A DNA stretch of 64,000 nucleotides, from positions 17,915,275-17,979,274 of the forward strand of contig NC_079975.1 of the NCBI RefSeq assembly GCF_029852145.1, read 5' to 3'. Each line of letters starts with the position of its first letter. The first letter of the stretch is position 1. Below, piece after piece: positions 11,298 to 22,859 of the stretch. Source of the DNA: Microplitis mediator. Taxonomy: Eukaryota; Arthropoda; Insecta; Hymenoptera; Braconidae. The notes beneath the pieces were generated by a model that was not told the DNA's origin, ran no database searches, and saw nothing but the letters and a program-made list of their open reading frames with translations. Position numbers and translations under genes: made by a program.

Positions 11298-14012
11298 TTA
11301 TGCTGACTTAAGGAAGGAAAACGTCAGCTGGGTGGACAAGCCATGGTCACGCACGTGTTTGAAGAACACGCTGTGCATGGACTCGTCCATGTGTGTACTG
11401 AGCAGTTTTTGCTGCTCAGCATTCCTGACGACACTCTTAAATTCCTCCTTAGGGAGTTCAATAAGAGGGTTTACTCTTCCGAGACCGAGGGATTTTGCCG
11501 CGTACTTTGCTGCCTTATATAAGAACGCTCCCTTCTGCAGATTCTCATGACTATGAACAATCTGCATAAGGAAGTCGTCCTCATCTGCAGTGAAATTGAC
11601 AACTTCGTATGTTAAACCCAAAACCAAACGATCGTGTAGACACTCCAAGCTCTGTAGACCTCTCCCTCCGATGTGCCGGGAAAGGTATAATCTGGTGACT
11701 GAGGATTTAGGGTGCATGCTCCGATTGATATTCATGACTTTGCGTGTCTTGATATCGAGATCCCTAAGCTCTTTTCGGGTCCATTTAAGGACACCGAACG
11801 AGTAGAGTAGTACTGGGACAGCAAGCATGTTAGTTGCAGAGACTTTGTTTTTCCCGGAAAGTTCTGATGACCAGATTTTCCGGAGCCTCCGCCCATACTC
11901 GCTGCAGAGAGTCGTTTTGATTTTCGAGACGTCCTGCATAGGACTCCCGTCAATCCCTAGATATTTGTACGACTCTCCGGCGTCAAGATGGTCAATGACG
12001 CTCCCATCTACTAACTCGATATCTTCGCGCAAATCAGAGCACCTACCCTTCACCAGATTAACGACCACGCACTTTTCCAACCCAAAAGCCATGCCGACAT
12101 CCCATGTATACTCCTTTACGATATTCAAGGCTGTCTGAAAGTGTTCCTCATCAGGAGCATATACCTTCAGATCATCCATGTAGAGTAAGTGGGTGATCGA
12201 ATATTTCCGATCAGTTGGTGGGCCCACTGAGTATCCACGGGTACGGCGTAGCGCAACAGATATCGGCAGCAGTGAGATGCAAAACAGCAGCGGGCTCAGG
12301 GAATCTCCCTGGAAGACACCTCGCTTGTACTGTACAACTTCGGTCACACGTTTGTCGATGCCACATGAAATGTGGAACCGTGTTCGCCAAAGTTGCATCG
12401 TACGCTGTATGCATCCCACTGTATCGTGATTGACCCCAAGGCATTTGAGCAAAAAGAGAATGAGCTCATGAGATGTTGAGTCGAATGCCTTACGGTAGTC
12501 AATCCAGGCCATTGACAGGTTGCGCTGATAGTAGACCGCGTCTTGAATGACACAACGATCTACTAACAGATTCTCTTTGCAACCTGACAGGCCTCTTTTG
12601 CTGCCACGTTGTTCGCATATCTGCTGCCATACAGGATCTATCTCCTGTAGAATGCGATTATTCAAGATTTTTGTGAAAATCTTATAAACTGCATTCAAAC
12701 AGGTGATAGGCCTGTAGTTCTTCGGGTCGGACAAGTCACCTTTCTTAGGGATGAGCACGGTTCGCCCTTCTACAAGCCAGCACGGAATAGGTTCGTTGCC
12801 TCTGATAAACGCTGTAAAAATCCGGGCCAGATGATTATGGGTAGAAGTAAGTTTCTTCCACCAGAATAAGTTGATGCCATCCGGACCCGGAGCAGCCCAG
12901 TTCTTACCATTATTCAGAGCCAAACAAACCTCTTCCACGCTGACTTCAGGGCTCTCTTCATCAGCATTGTCGTTTCGGTGGTGGCGACAAAATGCCTCGA
13001 AGTCGTTGAGAGCTGGAGTGTCACGATTCACGTTCGGTTGATCACCATACAACTCGGACCAGAAAGCTTCTACTCGCTCGATAGATGGGGGATCGCCAGA
13101 AACAGATGTCTTAGGTGTCAGAAAGCGTGAAGGACTCAACCGAAACAAAGAGTTATCGGTAAGCCGCTTCAGCTTTTTCTCTAGTGACTTTTTAGCAGTC
13201 ACCAGAGCCCGCAACCTGTTAAGGGAACCTTCTTTGATGTTAAGAAGATTCTCCTTATTCAGTGTGTGATGTTGATATCGTAGTCCCGCCGCAATACGGC
13301 GGACTTTAGGCGTAAACGCTTTACGAGCATTTACGTACTCAATCACACACTGAATGCGGGAGACATGTTTCCGGAGATCATCAATCTTCAGTGAAAGCTG
13401 CCCAATGCGACCTCTCATCTTAGCCTCAGGAGAAGAAGTATTATTTCTTGCCGGAGGTAAGAGTGAGGAAGCAACATCATAGACAGCTTGATTGATGGTG
13501 AGTAGAGTAGAATCCTCTTGAATCCGAGTCGATAGCTCGTGGTTTTCCGTGTCAAGTAGATGTTTTGGGTAGTGTATCTTTTTAGAGATACATACTTGCC
13601 GTGTGTCAAAATCATTGTCGGTGTCTTCGGAAGAACGGCGTCTCTCCTGATGTAGCTGTGCTGGAAAAGACAGACGATGAGATACTCGTCTGTTAGATAA
13701 CAGTGATCGTCGTGTTCGCCGGAGATGAGAGGCATAATCACGCAGATGTTGTTGTGAAAAATGGCTATGGTTAGGGTGCATATCGCTCCAGAGAGCATGC
13801 ATCCTAGCCATGTAACCTCTCCGCTCCGGTTCACTGTTATTATAGCACATCAGGAGATCGACTCGTAATTCCTCCGTCCACCTAAATGCAGTCCGTTGTT
13901 CGCCAGGGTCTTCATCATTCGGAATCTCGGTGCTCCGCCCAGCTAGTGGGTAGCCCTCATCCGAGAAGGGCTGGTTGTGGGAAGCACTTCTGTGTTCAGG
14001 ATTATCTTGAAC
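11298..14012 (-). pseudogene. LINE reverse transcriptase, R2/R4 (Dong-like) type, 3' truncated
   Basis: A long frame (850 residues from the ATG at 13850, open upstream to about 14012) encodes a non-LTR reverse transcriptase. Motifs in order are PGPDGINLFWWKK, VLIPKKGDLSDPKNYRPI, the catalytic AWIDYRKAFDS, the YKRGVFQGDSLSPLLF box and the LLYMDDLKVYA catalytic box. The N-terminal region is basic, with no apurinic endonuclease before RT. This fits site-specific LINE clades (R2, R4/Dong, NeSL), which carry a restriction-like endonuclease after RT. That C-terminal domain is absent: the frame ends FLKSA at a TAA and the next bases are AT-rich filler. An in-frame TGA lies at about 14013 with related coding-like sequence beyond it. 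The 5' side abuts TTA repeats, the kind of site Dong uses. Confidence 0.85.
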
Positions 14013-14160
14013 TCAGTTTACTTTACATTGGGGAGTTAACCCAATGCAAAGGTTGTTGTACGCTTCGTAGGCCAGCAGATGGAAGGCCGGCCTACTTTGC
14101 CCACGATGCGCCACGGGGTAAATGAACCCCCGCTGGCCGCACAACATGCACCGTGGGCAA

Positions 14161-14211
14161 TTATTATTATTATTATTATTATTATAGTAAGGATAATAAT
14201 AATAATAATAA

Positions 14212-14242
<31 letters not shown>

Positions 14243-14326
14243 AGTAAGGATAATAATAATGATTGTACAAATAGTCTTTGAAATCTACGGTCGCGGGTTC
14301 GAGTCTTACTTGGAGTCATTTTTTTC

Positions 14327-14358
<32 letters not shown>

Positions 14359-14360
14359 TA
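14161..14360. repeat. TTA/AAT microsatellites around a B-box fragment
   Basis: Runs of (TTA)n at 14161-14186 and 14214-14241 and (AAT)n at 14327-14356 flank a short B-box-like string (CGGGTTCGAGTC, near 14292-14304) followed by a T7 run. No A-box is visible, so it is a tRNA-like fragment only. The repeats border the 5' end of the LINE on the minus strand. Confidence 0.7.
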
Positions 14361-14949
14361 ATAATCATCATACTCGTAATGATTAATAAACCATTAATTT
14401 ATAATATATTAAAATAATAATATGATATTATAATAATAATAAAACAATTATAATTATAATCTATATTATTAAAAGAATAAGGAAAATTTTGTTCCCGCCA
14501 TATCTATATGATAGATTAGTTAATGCTATTGAAATTGGTATCATTAGATAGGTATTGACTTAAATTCGTGCCTTTTCATAGTTTAAACTCTTTTTGTCAC
14601 TGAATGTCATTGAATGACACTGAATGTCAATGAATATATAGCTATATTATTTATATCACGTTACTTATTCTAAAATAACGGATTTTAATACTCCCTTTTG
14701 GTTTTAGGAAGCTTCTCAAAGCCAAAAAAGTGTGCATAGAAAAAAAAAGGATTCATTGACACAAAAAATTTTTACTCGCCTAAAGAAAATTTTTGTATTT
14801 AATTAATAATCCATAAAGTTTCTTGGTGCAAATTAAAATTTTTTGCAGCCAGAAATCTTTTTATTCTACGTATTTTATAAATTTAGTAGCGATATTTGGA
14901 CAGTCACGTAGTGACTGCGGGTTGCTCGTTATTACTAATATTAATAATA
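14361..14949. other. AT-rich spacer
   Basis: No feature was recognised apart from short AT-rich repeats and a small run of CACTGAATGTCATTGAATG-type duplication near 14597-14630. Confidence 0.5.
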
Positions 14950-16734
14950 CACTAATGCAAAAAATTAAAGGAGCAGAAAAATTTTATAAATTTTTTAGTG
15001 ATTTTTGGAAGGCTGTAACTTGGTGAAAAATAATCGTATCGAAAATTTAAAAAAAGCATTTTATAGCTTGAAATCTCCAGTTTTGATGTATTTTTTTCAA
15101 AATTTTTCAAAAGCTCCGATTATTGCGCAAACATGAGAAATACCGCGAGCCAAAAAATTTCTAAATTTTTTTTTTTTTTCGAAGAGCCCACGGACCGCGG
15201 AAAAATTCTTTCAACTAAACGAATGCATACATCGTTTAGAAAATTTATTCAGCTTCAATTTGGTTTTTTTTTAACCTCGTAGGACGATTTGTCGCAGAGA
15301 TATTAGCCTTCAAACGGAAAATGATCCTTTTGGCTTTGATCTTCGATATTTCAGGTACCAATGATCGCACTGAAAGTTGAAGGGCGGCGTTGAAAACTTA
15401 AATAAATTCCCTACAAGACCCTGTCATCATTTTTTGAGAAAAAAATTTTTTTTATTTTTAACATCCATTAGAAGAAAGTACAAAAAAATGACTTTTTTTG
15501 GTTTTTTAAAAAATCAACCGCTACTCTGCAAATATCGATAAAAAAAATAATGTTGCCAGGGAATTTTTTAGCTTAATGTACCCTCAAGACCCCTTTGAAT
15601 TTTTAAATTGATCCATCGAACCGTTTTTTGGGAATCATTGATCGAAGTTTTGCTAAACAATTAAAGGAGCAAATTTTGTTCCTTTAATTGTGTAATCATA
15701 ATCAAAATTAAAAAATTATTTTTTTTCGACTTTTCTCAAAGTTTTGCATTGGTGACTCAGCAAATGCAAAAAAATGACAAAAAAAATAAAAAATTTTCAA
15801 AAAATGTCAAAAAAAATCAAAGAAAAAAGAAAAATTGAAACTTTTTTTTTGAGTTCTAAATTTTTTTTTTGACATTTTTTGGAAATTTTTTAATTTTTTT
15901 GTCATTTTTTTGCATTTGCTGAGTCACCAATGCAAAACTTTGAGAAAGATCGAAAAAAAATAATTTTTTAACTTTGATTATGATTACACAATTAAAGGAA
16001 CAAAATTTGCTCCTTTAATTGTTTAGCAAAACTTCGATCGATGATTCCCAAAAAACGGTTCGATGGATCAATTTAAAAATTTACAGGGGTCTTGAGGGTA
16101 CATTAAGCTAAAAAATTCCCTGGCAACATTATTTTTTTTATGGATATTTGCAGAGTAGCGGTTGATTTACTAAAAAACCAAAAAAAGTCATTTTTTTGTA
16201 CTTTCTTCTAATGGATGTTAAAAATAAAAAAAAATTTTTTTTTCAAAAAATGATGACAGGGTCTTGTAGGGAATTTATTTAAGTTTTTAACGCCAACCTT
16301 CAACTTTCAGTGCGATCATTGGTACCTGAAATATCGAAGATCAAAGCCAAAAGGATCATTTTCTGTTTGAAGGCTGATATCTCTGCGACAAATCGTCCTA
16401 CGAGGTTAAAAAAAAAAACCAAATTGAAGCTGAATAAATTTTCTAAGCGATGTATGCATTCGTTTAGTTGAAAGAATTTTTCCGCGGTCCGTGGGCTCTT
16501 CGGAAAAAAAAAAAAAAATTTAGAAATTTTTTGGTTTGCGGTATTTCTCATGTTTGCGCAATAATCGGAGCTTCTAAAAAATTTTGAAAAAAATACACCA
16601 AAACTAGAGATTTCAAGCTATAAAATGCTTTTTTTTAATTTTCGATACGATTATTTTTCACCAAGTTACAGCCTTCCAACAATCACTAAAAAATTTATAA
16701 AATTTTTCTGCTCCTTTAATTTTTTGCATTAGTG
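14950..16734. mobile_element. 1.8 kb palindromic (foldback) element, CACTAATGCAAAAAATTAAAG family
   Basis: The left end CACTAATGCAAAAAATTAAA is repeated as its exact complement at the right end, with TA on both sides (14948-14949, 16735-16736). The two arms match along almost their whole length, meeting near 15845. There is no transposase; small frames inside are mirror artefacts. A TA duplication and a CACT start suggest a Tc1/mariner-mobilised, non-autonomous element. Single-arm relatives lie at 45244-46960 and 59121-60035. Confidence 0.88.
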
Positions 16735-17180
16735 TATTATTGTATAAGATTCTTCCCAATTCAATAATCGTGATAATATTCGTTGATACTATACTCAATA
16801 CTGAAAATAAAAAAAGTTGGTAAATCCAAAAGTGCACACCTCAATCGCTTATTTTATTTTTAATTATTACTTTTATTTCATTTTTATTTAATGAAATTCG
16901 TTTTTTTTTAATCATGAATTTTCCTATTCACCTTTTATGTTATTAATTTAATTTCTTTTCTTTTTTTTTTTTTTGCACATCTCATACTCCGAGTGATGGG
17001 GGTGAAAATTCACTTTAAATTCGCTCCCGCTTATTTACAGTGTGTACATAATAATTTCACATATGATCGTGAGTTTTTATCTCCTCTCCCTTAAATATTT
17101 AACCCAATGGACTGTTAATTGTAGAGGCGTGGCTTACAACTCGGTTATATGAACTTACTAAAGTTCTCGGTTGCATATCG
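16735..17180. other. Non-repetitive spacer
   Basis: Mixed AT-rich sequence with poly-T runs. Nothing coding was recognised. Confidence 0.45.
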
Positions 17181-17252
17181 GTTGCGTAGCGTTGCGGTTA
17201 GCGCATAAGACTGGCGAGCGTTAGGTGATAGGTTCGAATCCCGGGAGTTGCG
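17181..17252 (+). ncRNA. tRNA-like module with A- and B-box
   Basis: The string TAGCGTTGCGGTTAGCGCA resembles a tRNA D-arm/A-box, and GGTTCGAATCCCGGG is a consensus B-box with T-arm. A T5 run follows at 17254-17258, as expected for RNA polymerase III termination. The ends do not pair as an acceptor stem, so a SINE head is more likely than a tRNA gene. Confidence 0.6.
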
Positions 17253-17612
17253 ATTTTTCGTCGATTATTTCGTTCTACGATAATCTTAATTTGGTTAATA
17301 GCATAGGTGTAGTAATTTATAGAATCTAATAGATGTTCTGCCTCTTTCACATCCTACATCCAGAAGTTCCTCGAACTTCAGAATAAAAAAAGTTCTACGT
17401 AAAAAATTTTTTTTGTATTTGAGTCAAATTTAATTATTTTATCATGTATATATAATTTGGTAATAATTATGATTGTATAATTATAAAGTGGGGTTGCTTC
17501 TAACGTGTTGAAGTGTTTTTAGTTTCTTTATTTTTTTTATAATAAATAATTATCATTTTTATTGTTATTATTATTAAAAGTAATATTATTTAAAAGAAAA
17601 ATAAATAAATAA
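17253..17612. other. AT-rich spacer between two tRNA-like modules
   Basis: No gene or further element was recognised. It contains short TTA/ATT runs. Confidence 0.45.
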
Positions 17613-17766
17613 TGGGTCTGAGTGGGATTCGAACCCGCGCCCCCAGATCCGAAATAATGTTAACATTGTTATTATTATATTTAATATTATGATTATTCAA
17701 CGTCTGGTTGCGTTGTAAACTTGTTATATTGGGACAAAACTCCTCGAGTTACAACTAAACCAGACG
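17613..17766 (-). ncRNA. tRNA-like module with an intron-like insert
   Basis: On the minus strand GTCTGGTTTAGTTGTAACTC resembles an A-box region and GCGGGTTCGAATCCCACTC a T-arm/B-box. The 5' GTCTGG can pair with 3' CAGACC as an acceptor stem. About 80 nt of AT-rich sequence separates the two halves, and part of the first half (CGTCTGGTTGCGTTG) is repeated inside the insert. A degenerate tRNA or SINE is likely. Confidence 0.5.
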
Positions 17767-17875
17767 TACGTTCATACAGTACCCAATAGCACAAGGTCTG
17801 TTTTAATTGTACATTTTTCTGGAATTAAGTCAAGGAAAAATTACAACGAAAACGGAACTTAGATTTCGACTCGGG

Positions 17876-19198
17876 CAGCGCCATATTGAACTACACAGCT
17901 CCGTACTTCAGTCACTACACAAAATGAAGAGCGCTGGGATTCCCTAAAATTAAAAAAAAAAAAAAAAAAAAAACATTTTAATTATTTAGCACTTTGCAGG
18001 AATATAAATTATATAATTGCTATGATAAATAATGGTAATATTGATGATATTAAATTTTTAATACCTCATCTTCTTGGCGCACGAGGATAGTTATCATCTG
18101 ACGTATTCCTCTTGGTTCTTGAGGAACGCACTAAAATTAAAAAGAGATCACATAATAAAAATAATTCTGAACAGAGTCAATATTATTATTAAAAAGTGTG
18201 TTTTTGCTTTAACCTGATATGTAATATCAAGATGTCATTCGTTAACGATAGCTAATCGCTCCAACATTTGGTTGCTGCCAAAAACGTAAGCCATAGCTGC
18301 ATCCTCATTTACATTAATTTGTCCTTGGTAAATACTTTGAGTCTGTATGTACGTGACGAACTTGGGGCCCAGTGCTTCAAAACTTTGAGGAAGCTGCGGT
18401 CGACGACCACGTGGCCTTCCTCTTGGATTTGCAGCAACAGGTAAATCCAACCTCGCTGGGTTCAAAATGCTAGTTTAGTTTAGTTTAGTTTAGTTTATTT
18501 ATTTACGATCATGGAGCTGCTGCTCCTTGTGATCAAGTATCAATATACATGTTATATTATTATTATTATTATTAGCAATAAGAGTTAAAATGAACTCAAC
18601 AGAATACAATATAATTTAGACGCTTACTCACTCATTCCAACAATACAATAGTTTAATTCATCAATAATTCATTAATAAAAGTGAGTCAGCGTCTGATAAG
18701 AGCTATAATTCAATGAGCGATAAATCTGTGCTTGGCAGAATTTTAATTGGCTTGGTTGTGGAATCTTTCCTTAAGAATACAGCACCATTGCTGATCCATA
18801 TAGATCTCGGGCTTATTTCAGTTCAGTTCAGTTCAGATGCTAGAACAATTGATTTAAATAAATAAATGAATAATTAAAAGATACATTTTTAGTTGAAATA
18901 TTATAAATTATTACCTTCTTAAGGGCCTATTGGCAACATTATTGACAATACGATTATTTTCTTCTATAAATGGCACCGGGTTGATTACAACCCTGTGGTT
19001 GTGATCACCAATAGGTAACAGTCTGCCGTTTGACAATCGCCACAGTTTAGCAGGACACCGATCCTGAGTATTTCGCCTGCGACAGATATATCTTTGCCGA
19101 AAAGCATTACTTGCCCGAGGATCCAGGTAGTATTCAAATCCTTGATGATTGAAGTGTCGTTGGTTTCGATCTGCGCCATTATTTCCAGCCATCATCAC
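17876..19198 (-). pseudogene. FLYWCH/MULE transposase gene AB, 5' half (exons 1-4a)
   Basis: Exon 1 (19198-18915) encodes a FLYWCH zinc finger: FEYYLDPR, RQRYICRR, a Cys in RCPAKLWRLSNGR and the paired GDHNH. It ends in an AG|GTAATA donor. Exon 2 (18469-18214) encodes a basic Arg-rich stretch followed by LPQSFEAL and AMAYVFGSNQ. An in-frame TGA stands where the sister gene has Trp (EEWHIGGTFQ). Exon 3 (18130-18065) encodes CVPQEPRGIRQ. Exon 4 opens GIPALFILCS, then a TGA, and is cut at 17876 by the 7.8 kb insertion. Intron 1 holds a LINE tail. FLYWCH fingers bind DNA in MULE-type transposases and in genes derived from them. Confidence 0.85.
18474..18836 (-). mobile_element. 5'-truncated non-LTR retrotransposon tail with (TAAAC)-type tail
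   Basis: A 363-bp insert sits between two copies of ATGCTAG (18467-18473 and 18837-18843), a 7-bp target duplication spanning the 3' splice site of MULE exon 2. On the minus strand the insert ends in GTAAATAAATAAACTAAACT-type tandem repeats, typical of LINE 3' tails. Its other edge carries (CTGAA)n. No coding part remains and the clade is not identifiable. Confidence 0.75.
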
Positions 19199-19711
19199 TT
19201 CTCTTATAATTTATAATCTACACTGAAAAATATTAATATAATTCAATTAAAATAAATAATAAAATTATTAAACAAGTTATTTAAAAAGTTTAAAAATCTG
19301 CATTATATAAATAATATTAATATTCAAATCGATATACCTTAAGTATTAATTTTGCAAGATACCGATGTGATGCACAGAAAAGACGCTAACTACGCAACAA
19401 TTGAAGAAACATTTGCAAATCAGTGCTCGTCGAAAACGTTAGCGGGGGATGGGGGGTGGTTACTCGGTCTTTATAGTTGTTGATGCATGTTCTTGTGTTT
19501 ACGGCGGGTTACTTAAAATTTCAAAATGGCGCTTAAATACATCTAATAATCAGTGGTTTTTAATATAATTTATAATTACGATATACATCATTTTTTTTTT
19601 TTTAAATAAAAGTTTTTAAATAATTAAAAGCTTTTTGGATATTTATGAGAAATATATTTTTGTAATTATCTGTCATTGTCATTAGTGTTTATTATTTTTC
19701 ATTTATCAACA
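19199..19711. promoter_or_regulatory. Intergenic region between two divergent MULE genes
   Basis: This 513-bp gap separates the start codons of two head-to-head FLYWCH/MULE genes. It is AT-rich at both sides with a G-rich centre (a run of GGGGGATGGGGGGTGG near 19443) and the string CAAAATGGCGC near 19520. Shared promoter function is inference from position only. Confidence 0.35.
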
Positions 19712-22700
19712 ATGGAGATTAATGGGCATCGTCCTCAATCACATCGATTTTTATTTGATGGCTTTAATTATCATCTAGACAGTCGCTATAAATTTGCCAT
19801 TAAAAAAAGGTATGTTTGTACATCACGAACAACGTATCATCATTGTCGTGTAAAGTTATGGAGACTAGGAAATGGTCGATGTATTGTTGATGGAGGGCAT
19901 AATCATCTTCCACCGACTATTAATATTAGAGAACCATTTATTCGTGAATTACAACGACAATCACTACTAATTGACCTCTTACCAAATGAGGTGGTAAATG
20001 GAGTTTTACGAAAGTAGGAGCGATTGATTTAACTAAAATATTTTTTACGCAATGGAAATTCTGTAAAGTAAATTATTTGAAAAAAAATAAATTAATTAAT
20101 TTTTTTTGTTTTTTTTTTTAAATTTAATTGAATTAATAAAAATATTTATTTTTATTATTTAAAATATTACATTATATTAAATTAAAAATCACTCATGATT
20201 CACCATTAAGCTATTATATAACTGTTTTACAAAAATTAAATTTAACAAGTTTATTTTTTAAATAAATAAAAAAAAAATTACTCTTTAAAGTAATTTACGT
20301 CAGCTAAAGGTAAAAATAATGGAGAAATTCAATGCATAATAAATTATAAAATATAGATGATGATATTGCTGGTATAGTTTTTGTTTTTTTATAATATAGT
20401 TTTCCAGTGGCTGGGAATCATGTACGACCAAGAGCAACTAGACAAGTTGTTCATCGAGAGCGTCGTCATCATCGTCCTGCATTACCTCAATCTTTTGAAG
20501 CTTTAAACGGTATGTTAGAAGGATATGCGCCCATGGCTAATAGTTATTTGACCTAAGTAAACGCTGGTGAAGCTGGTGAAGCCATAGCTTACATATATAG
20601 TAGTGATTACATGGTGCAAAACTTGGGCGCAGCAGAAGAATGGCACATTGGTGGAACGTTCCAAGTAATAAAATACATATATTAATATTCGATTAAGATA
20701 TTGGTAGTGCAATTAATAATTAATTGAAAATCTTATTTGATTAAATTTTAGTGCGTACCTCAACATCCTCGAGCTGCTCAACTATGGATCATCAGCATGC
20801 GTCGAATGGATGTGGTAAAAAAATCTTAAAAAATTTTTTAGTAGAATTTTTTATCTTTTAATATTATGCTCCGTAATCTTTTCATGTTGCTTGAATAAAT
20901 CTGATGTTGATAGTTGCATTGAACTTCATAAAGATTATATTTGTTTTTCAGGTTTTAATTTTCTTAAATTAAAAAAAGAAAAAAAAATAGGAATTTGTCA
21001 TTAACGCTTTTTTATACATAAAAAACTTCTATATATTTAATTTATTTAATAATTACAGGGGATTCCAGCGCTGTATATTCTTTGTAGTCACAGAACTGCT
21101 GCATTGTATAATTCAATATTCAATTGGATTTTACAAGAAGCACCAGAGGTTCGTGAAAATCTCCAAACTATCGTATCTGATTTCGAAGTCGCGCTATTGT
21201 CATCAGTGCAAGTAACGATACCATGGGTTCGTCGTAGAGGTTGCTGGTTTCATTTCGCAAGGGTACGTTGTTAAAATGTATCAATCAGTAATTCATACTA
21301 AAATTTGGTCTTTATTTACTTAGGCTGTCACGAGAAAATAAAATACATTAAGGCTTCCTCAACGCAACGAACCAGAGTCATATTTTAAATTTAACCTGGG
21401 CTCTTCCACTATAGTTCCAGCCAATCGGTGCCAAGAAGCAATTCAAGTTATTGTCAATTTACTTCAGCCTCTTGAAAATTTTAATGACAACTACTTTTTA
21501 TTTCGACGATACTTACAGAGATTTTGGCTTCCTCAGGCAAATACTGTATCTGTTTGTGATGTTCCTTGGCGAACTAATAACGTGGCTGAAGCTTTTAATC
21601 GCCACTTATTAGCCCGTATGGGTAGACCTCACCCGCCGTTATTTCGTTTTTTGGGTATGTAATTACATCATTATATTCTTGATTATCATGTAGATTGTTA
21701 TAGTTAACTATAATGTTAATACAAAAATTTTTAATATCTGCATTACTATACTTACTTCTAGCTCGATTGAATGAAATCATATTAGATACCGAAATTTTAT
21801 GAAACCACTTGATTACGGGAATGGATGTAGGAAGGCATAGGCGTCGACGCCAACAACGTATGGATTTATTCATTATTGGAATTCAACAAGCGTTAGAAAC
21901 AAGGCGGTGAATATATTGTGTATTTAATTACAACATTTTTTACTGTACTATTACTATCCGAAAGTTCCTGTTTGATTCTATGGGAACCTTGAGATAGGGA
22001 TAATACATATTTTATTTTAATTTTCTAAATTAGTCATCTGACGTTACCATTATTCATCTTCCGTTCTGACATTTTTCTGTTTTCCGAGTAATCTCAGTTT
22101 TGAGATTTATTATCACCCTACAATAATCGCTGGTTTTATTTTCTATTTTCGTTGCCATTACGTTCACTTGCATCTCAGTAGGACTCTATGTCTCTCATTA
22201 AGACATGAACTAAAGTGTTTTTTTTTTTTTGCTTTTAATATTATTCGCAGTTCTTCGTATATTATGTTTCTGTATTTTATATTAAATAAAGTGAAAATGT
22301 AAAATTCATTATTAATATATCCCTTTTATCATCAATGTGTATATACCATACATACAATATTTATATATGCCATATAGATATTCAATGGCGGAATTTCTTG
22401 AAGTCGCAGTAGTTCGTCGCGTTAATGTACAATTCGATTTAGATACAGCAGTCACTAGACTACAGTGTGAGTATCAGAATTAATAATTAATTATAATAAA
22501 AAAAAAATTATGCTATAAATCATTATTTTTATAATTGATACAGATGAAAATGATGACTTGACTATGGTCGAAGAAGTGTAGATTGAACATTTGAGAGATC
22601 CTGTCAATCAAGAATTAGGTATATAGAATTTAATATAAAACTATTATAATTAAATGAAAATGAAAAGTAGATTAATTAATTTGCATTTCAGGTTTGCACT

Positions 22701-22777
22701 ATAATGAAAATGACGAAGAAGGGCTTACCGATGATGAAATTGATGTGATCAACGATAATGATAATTATCATAACTAA
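19712..22777 (+). pseudogene. FLYWCH/MULE transposase gene C (nine exons, four nonsense codons)
   Basis: Inferred exons: 19712-20013, 20400-20664, 20752-20814, 21059-21262, 21324-21654, 21762 to about 21907, then about 22380-22468, 22544-22619 and 22692-22777. All splice in compatible phase at GT..AG. Exon 1 is a FLYWCH finger (FNYHLDSR, KRYVCTSR, CRVKLWRLGNGR, GGHNH). Exon 2 ends AEEWHIGGTFQ, the first catalytic region of MULE transposases. Exon 4 carries IVSDFEVALLSS and RRGCWFHFAR, the D.E and CxH signature. Exon 5 has WRTNNVAEAFNRHL and HPPLFRFL. The tail is acidic. In-frame stops at 20554 (TAA), 21339 (TAA), 21800 (TGA) and 22579 (TAG) mark it as dead, though splice sites and the frame are otherwise intact. 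It could also be a decayed domesticated gene. Confidence 0.85.
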
Positions 22778-22859
22778 TTTCATTACTCTTCATTTATAAA
22801 TAGATTCTTGGGGGGAATATTGCCCCTTAAAATCCGGAAACATAAGCTATTATTTTATG

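Larger units (their letters stand above)
10043..17875. mobile_element. 7.8 kb insertion splitting MULE exon 4
   Basis: The left edge reads CCCGAGTCGAAATTCGAG and the right edge, reverse-complemented, CCCGAGTCGAAATCTAAG, an inverted repeat of about 20 bp. Flanks are exon 4 of one MULE gene: 17876 onward holds its start (GIPALFILCS) and 10042 downward its remainder (NRMPQVNQNLRM). The flanking 8-mers AAAAGCCA and CAGCGCCA match at five positions, consistent with an old 8-bp duplication. Inside are a keyword array, a tRNA-like module, a LINE, trinucleotide repeats, a 1.8 kb palindrome and two more tRNA-like modules. No transposase of its own is visible, so it may be one large element filled by later insertions. 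Confidence 0.65.

Noticed and set aside
11332..13834. Several plus- and minus-strand frames of 60-140 codons
   Set aside because: They are shadows of the long LINE reverse transcriptase frame.
14013..14417. Poly-Ile, poly-Asn and poly-Tyr frames
   Set aside because: They are translations of TTA/AAT microsatellites.
10753..17766. Working tRNA genes
   Set aside because: A- and B-boxes are present but acceptor and anticodon stems are poor, so SINE heads or tRNA pseudogenes are more likely.
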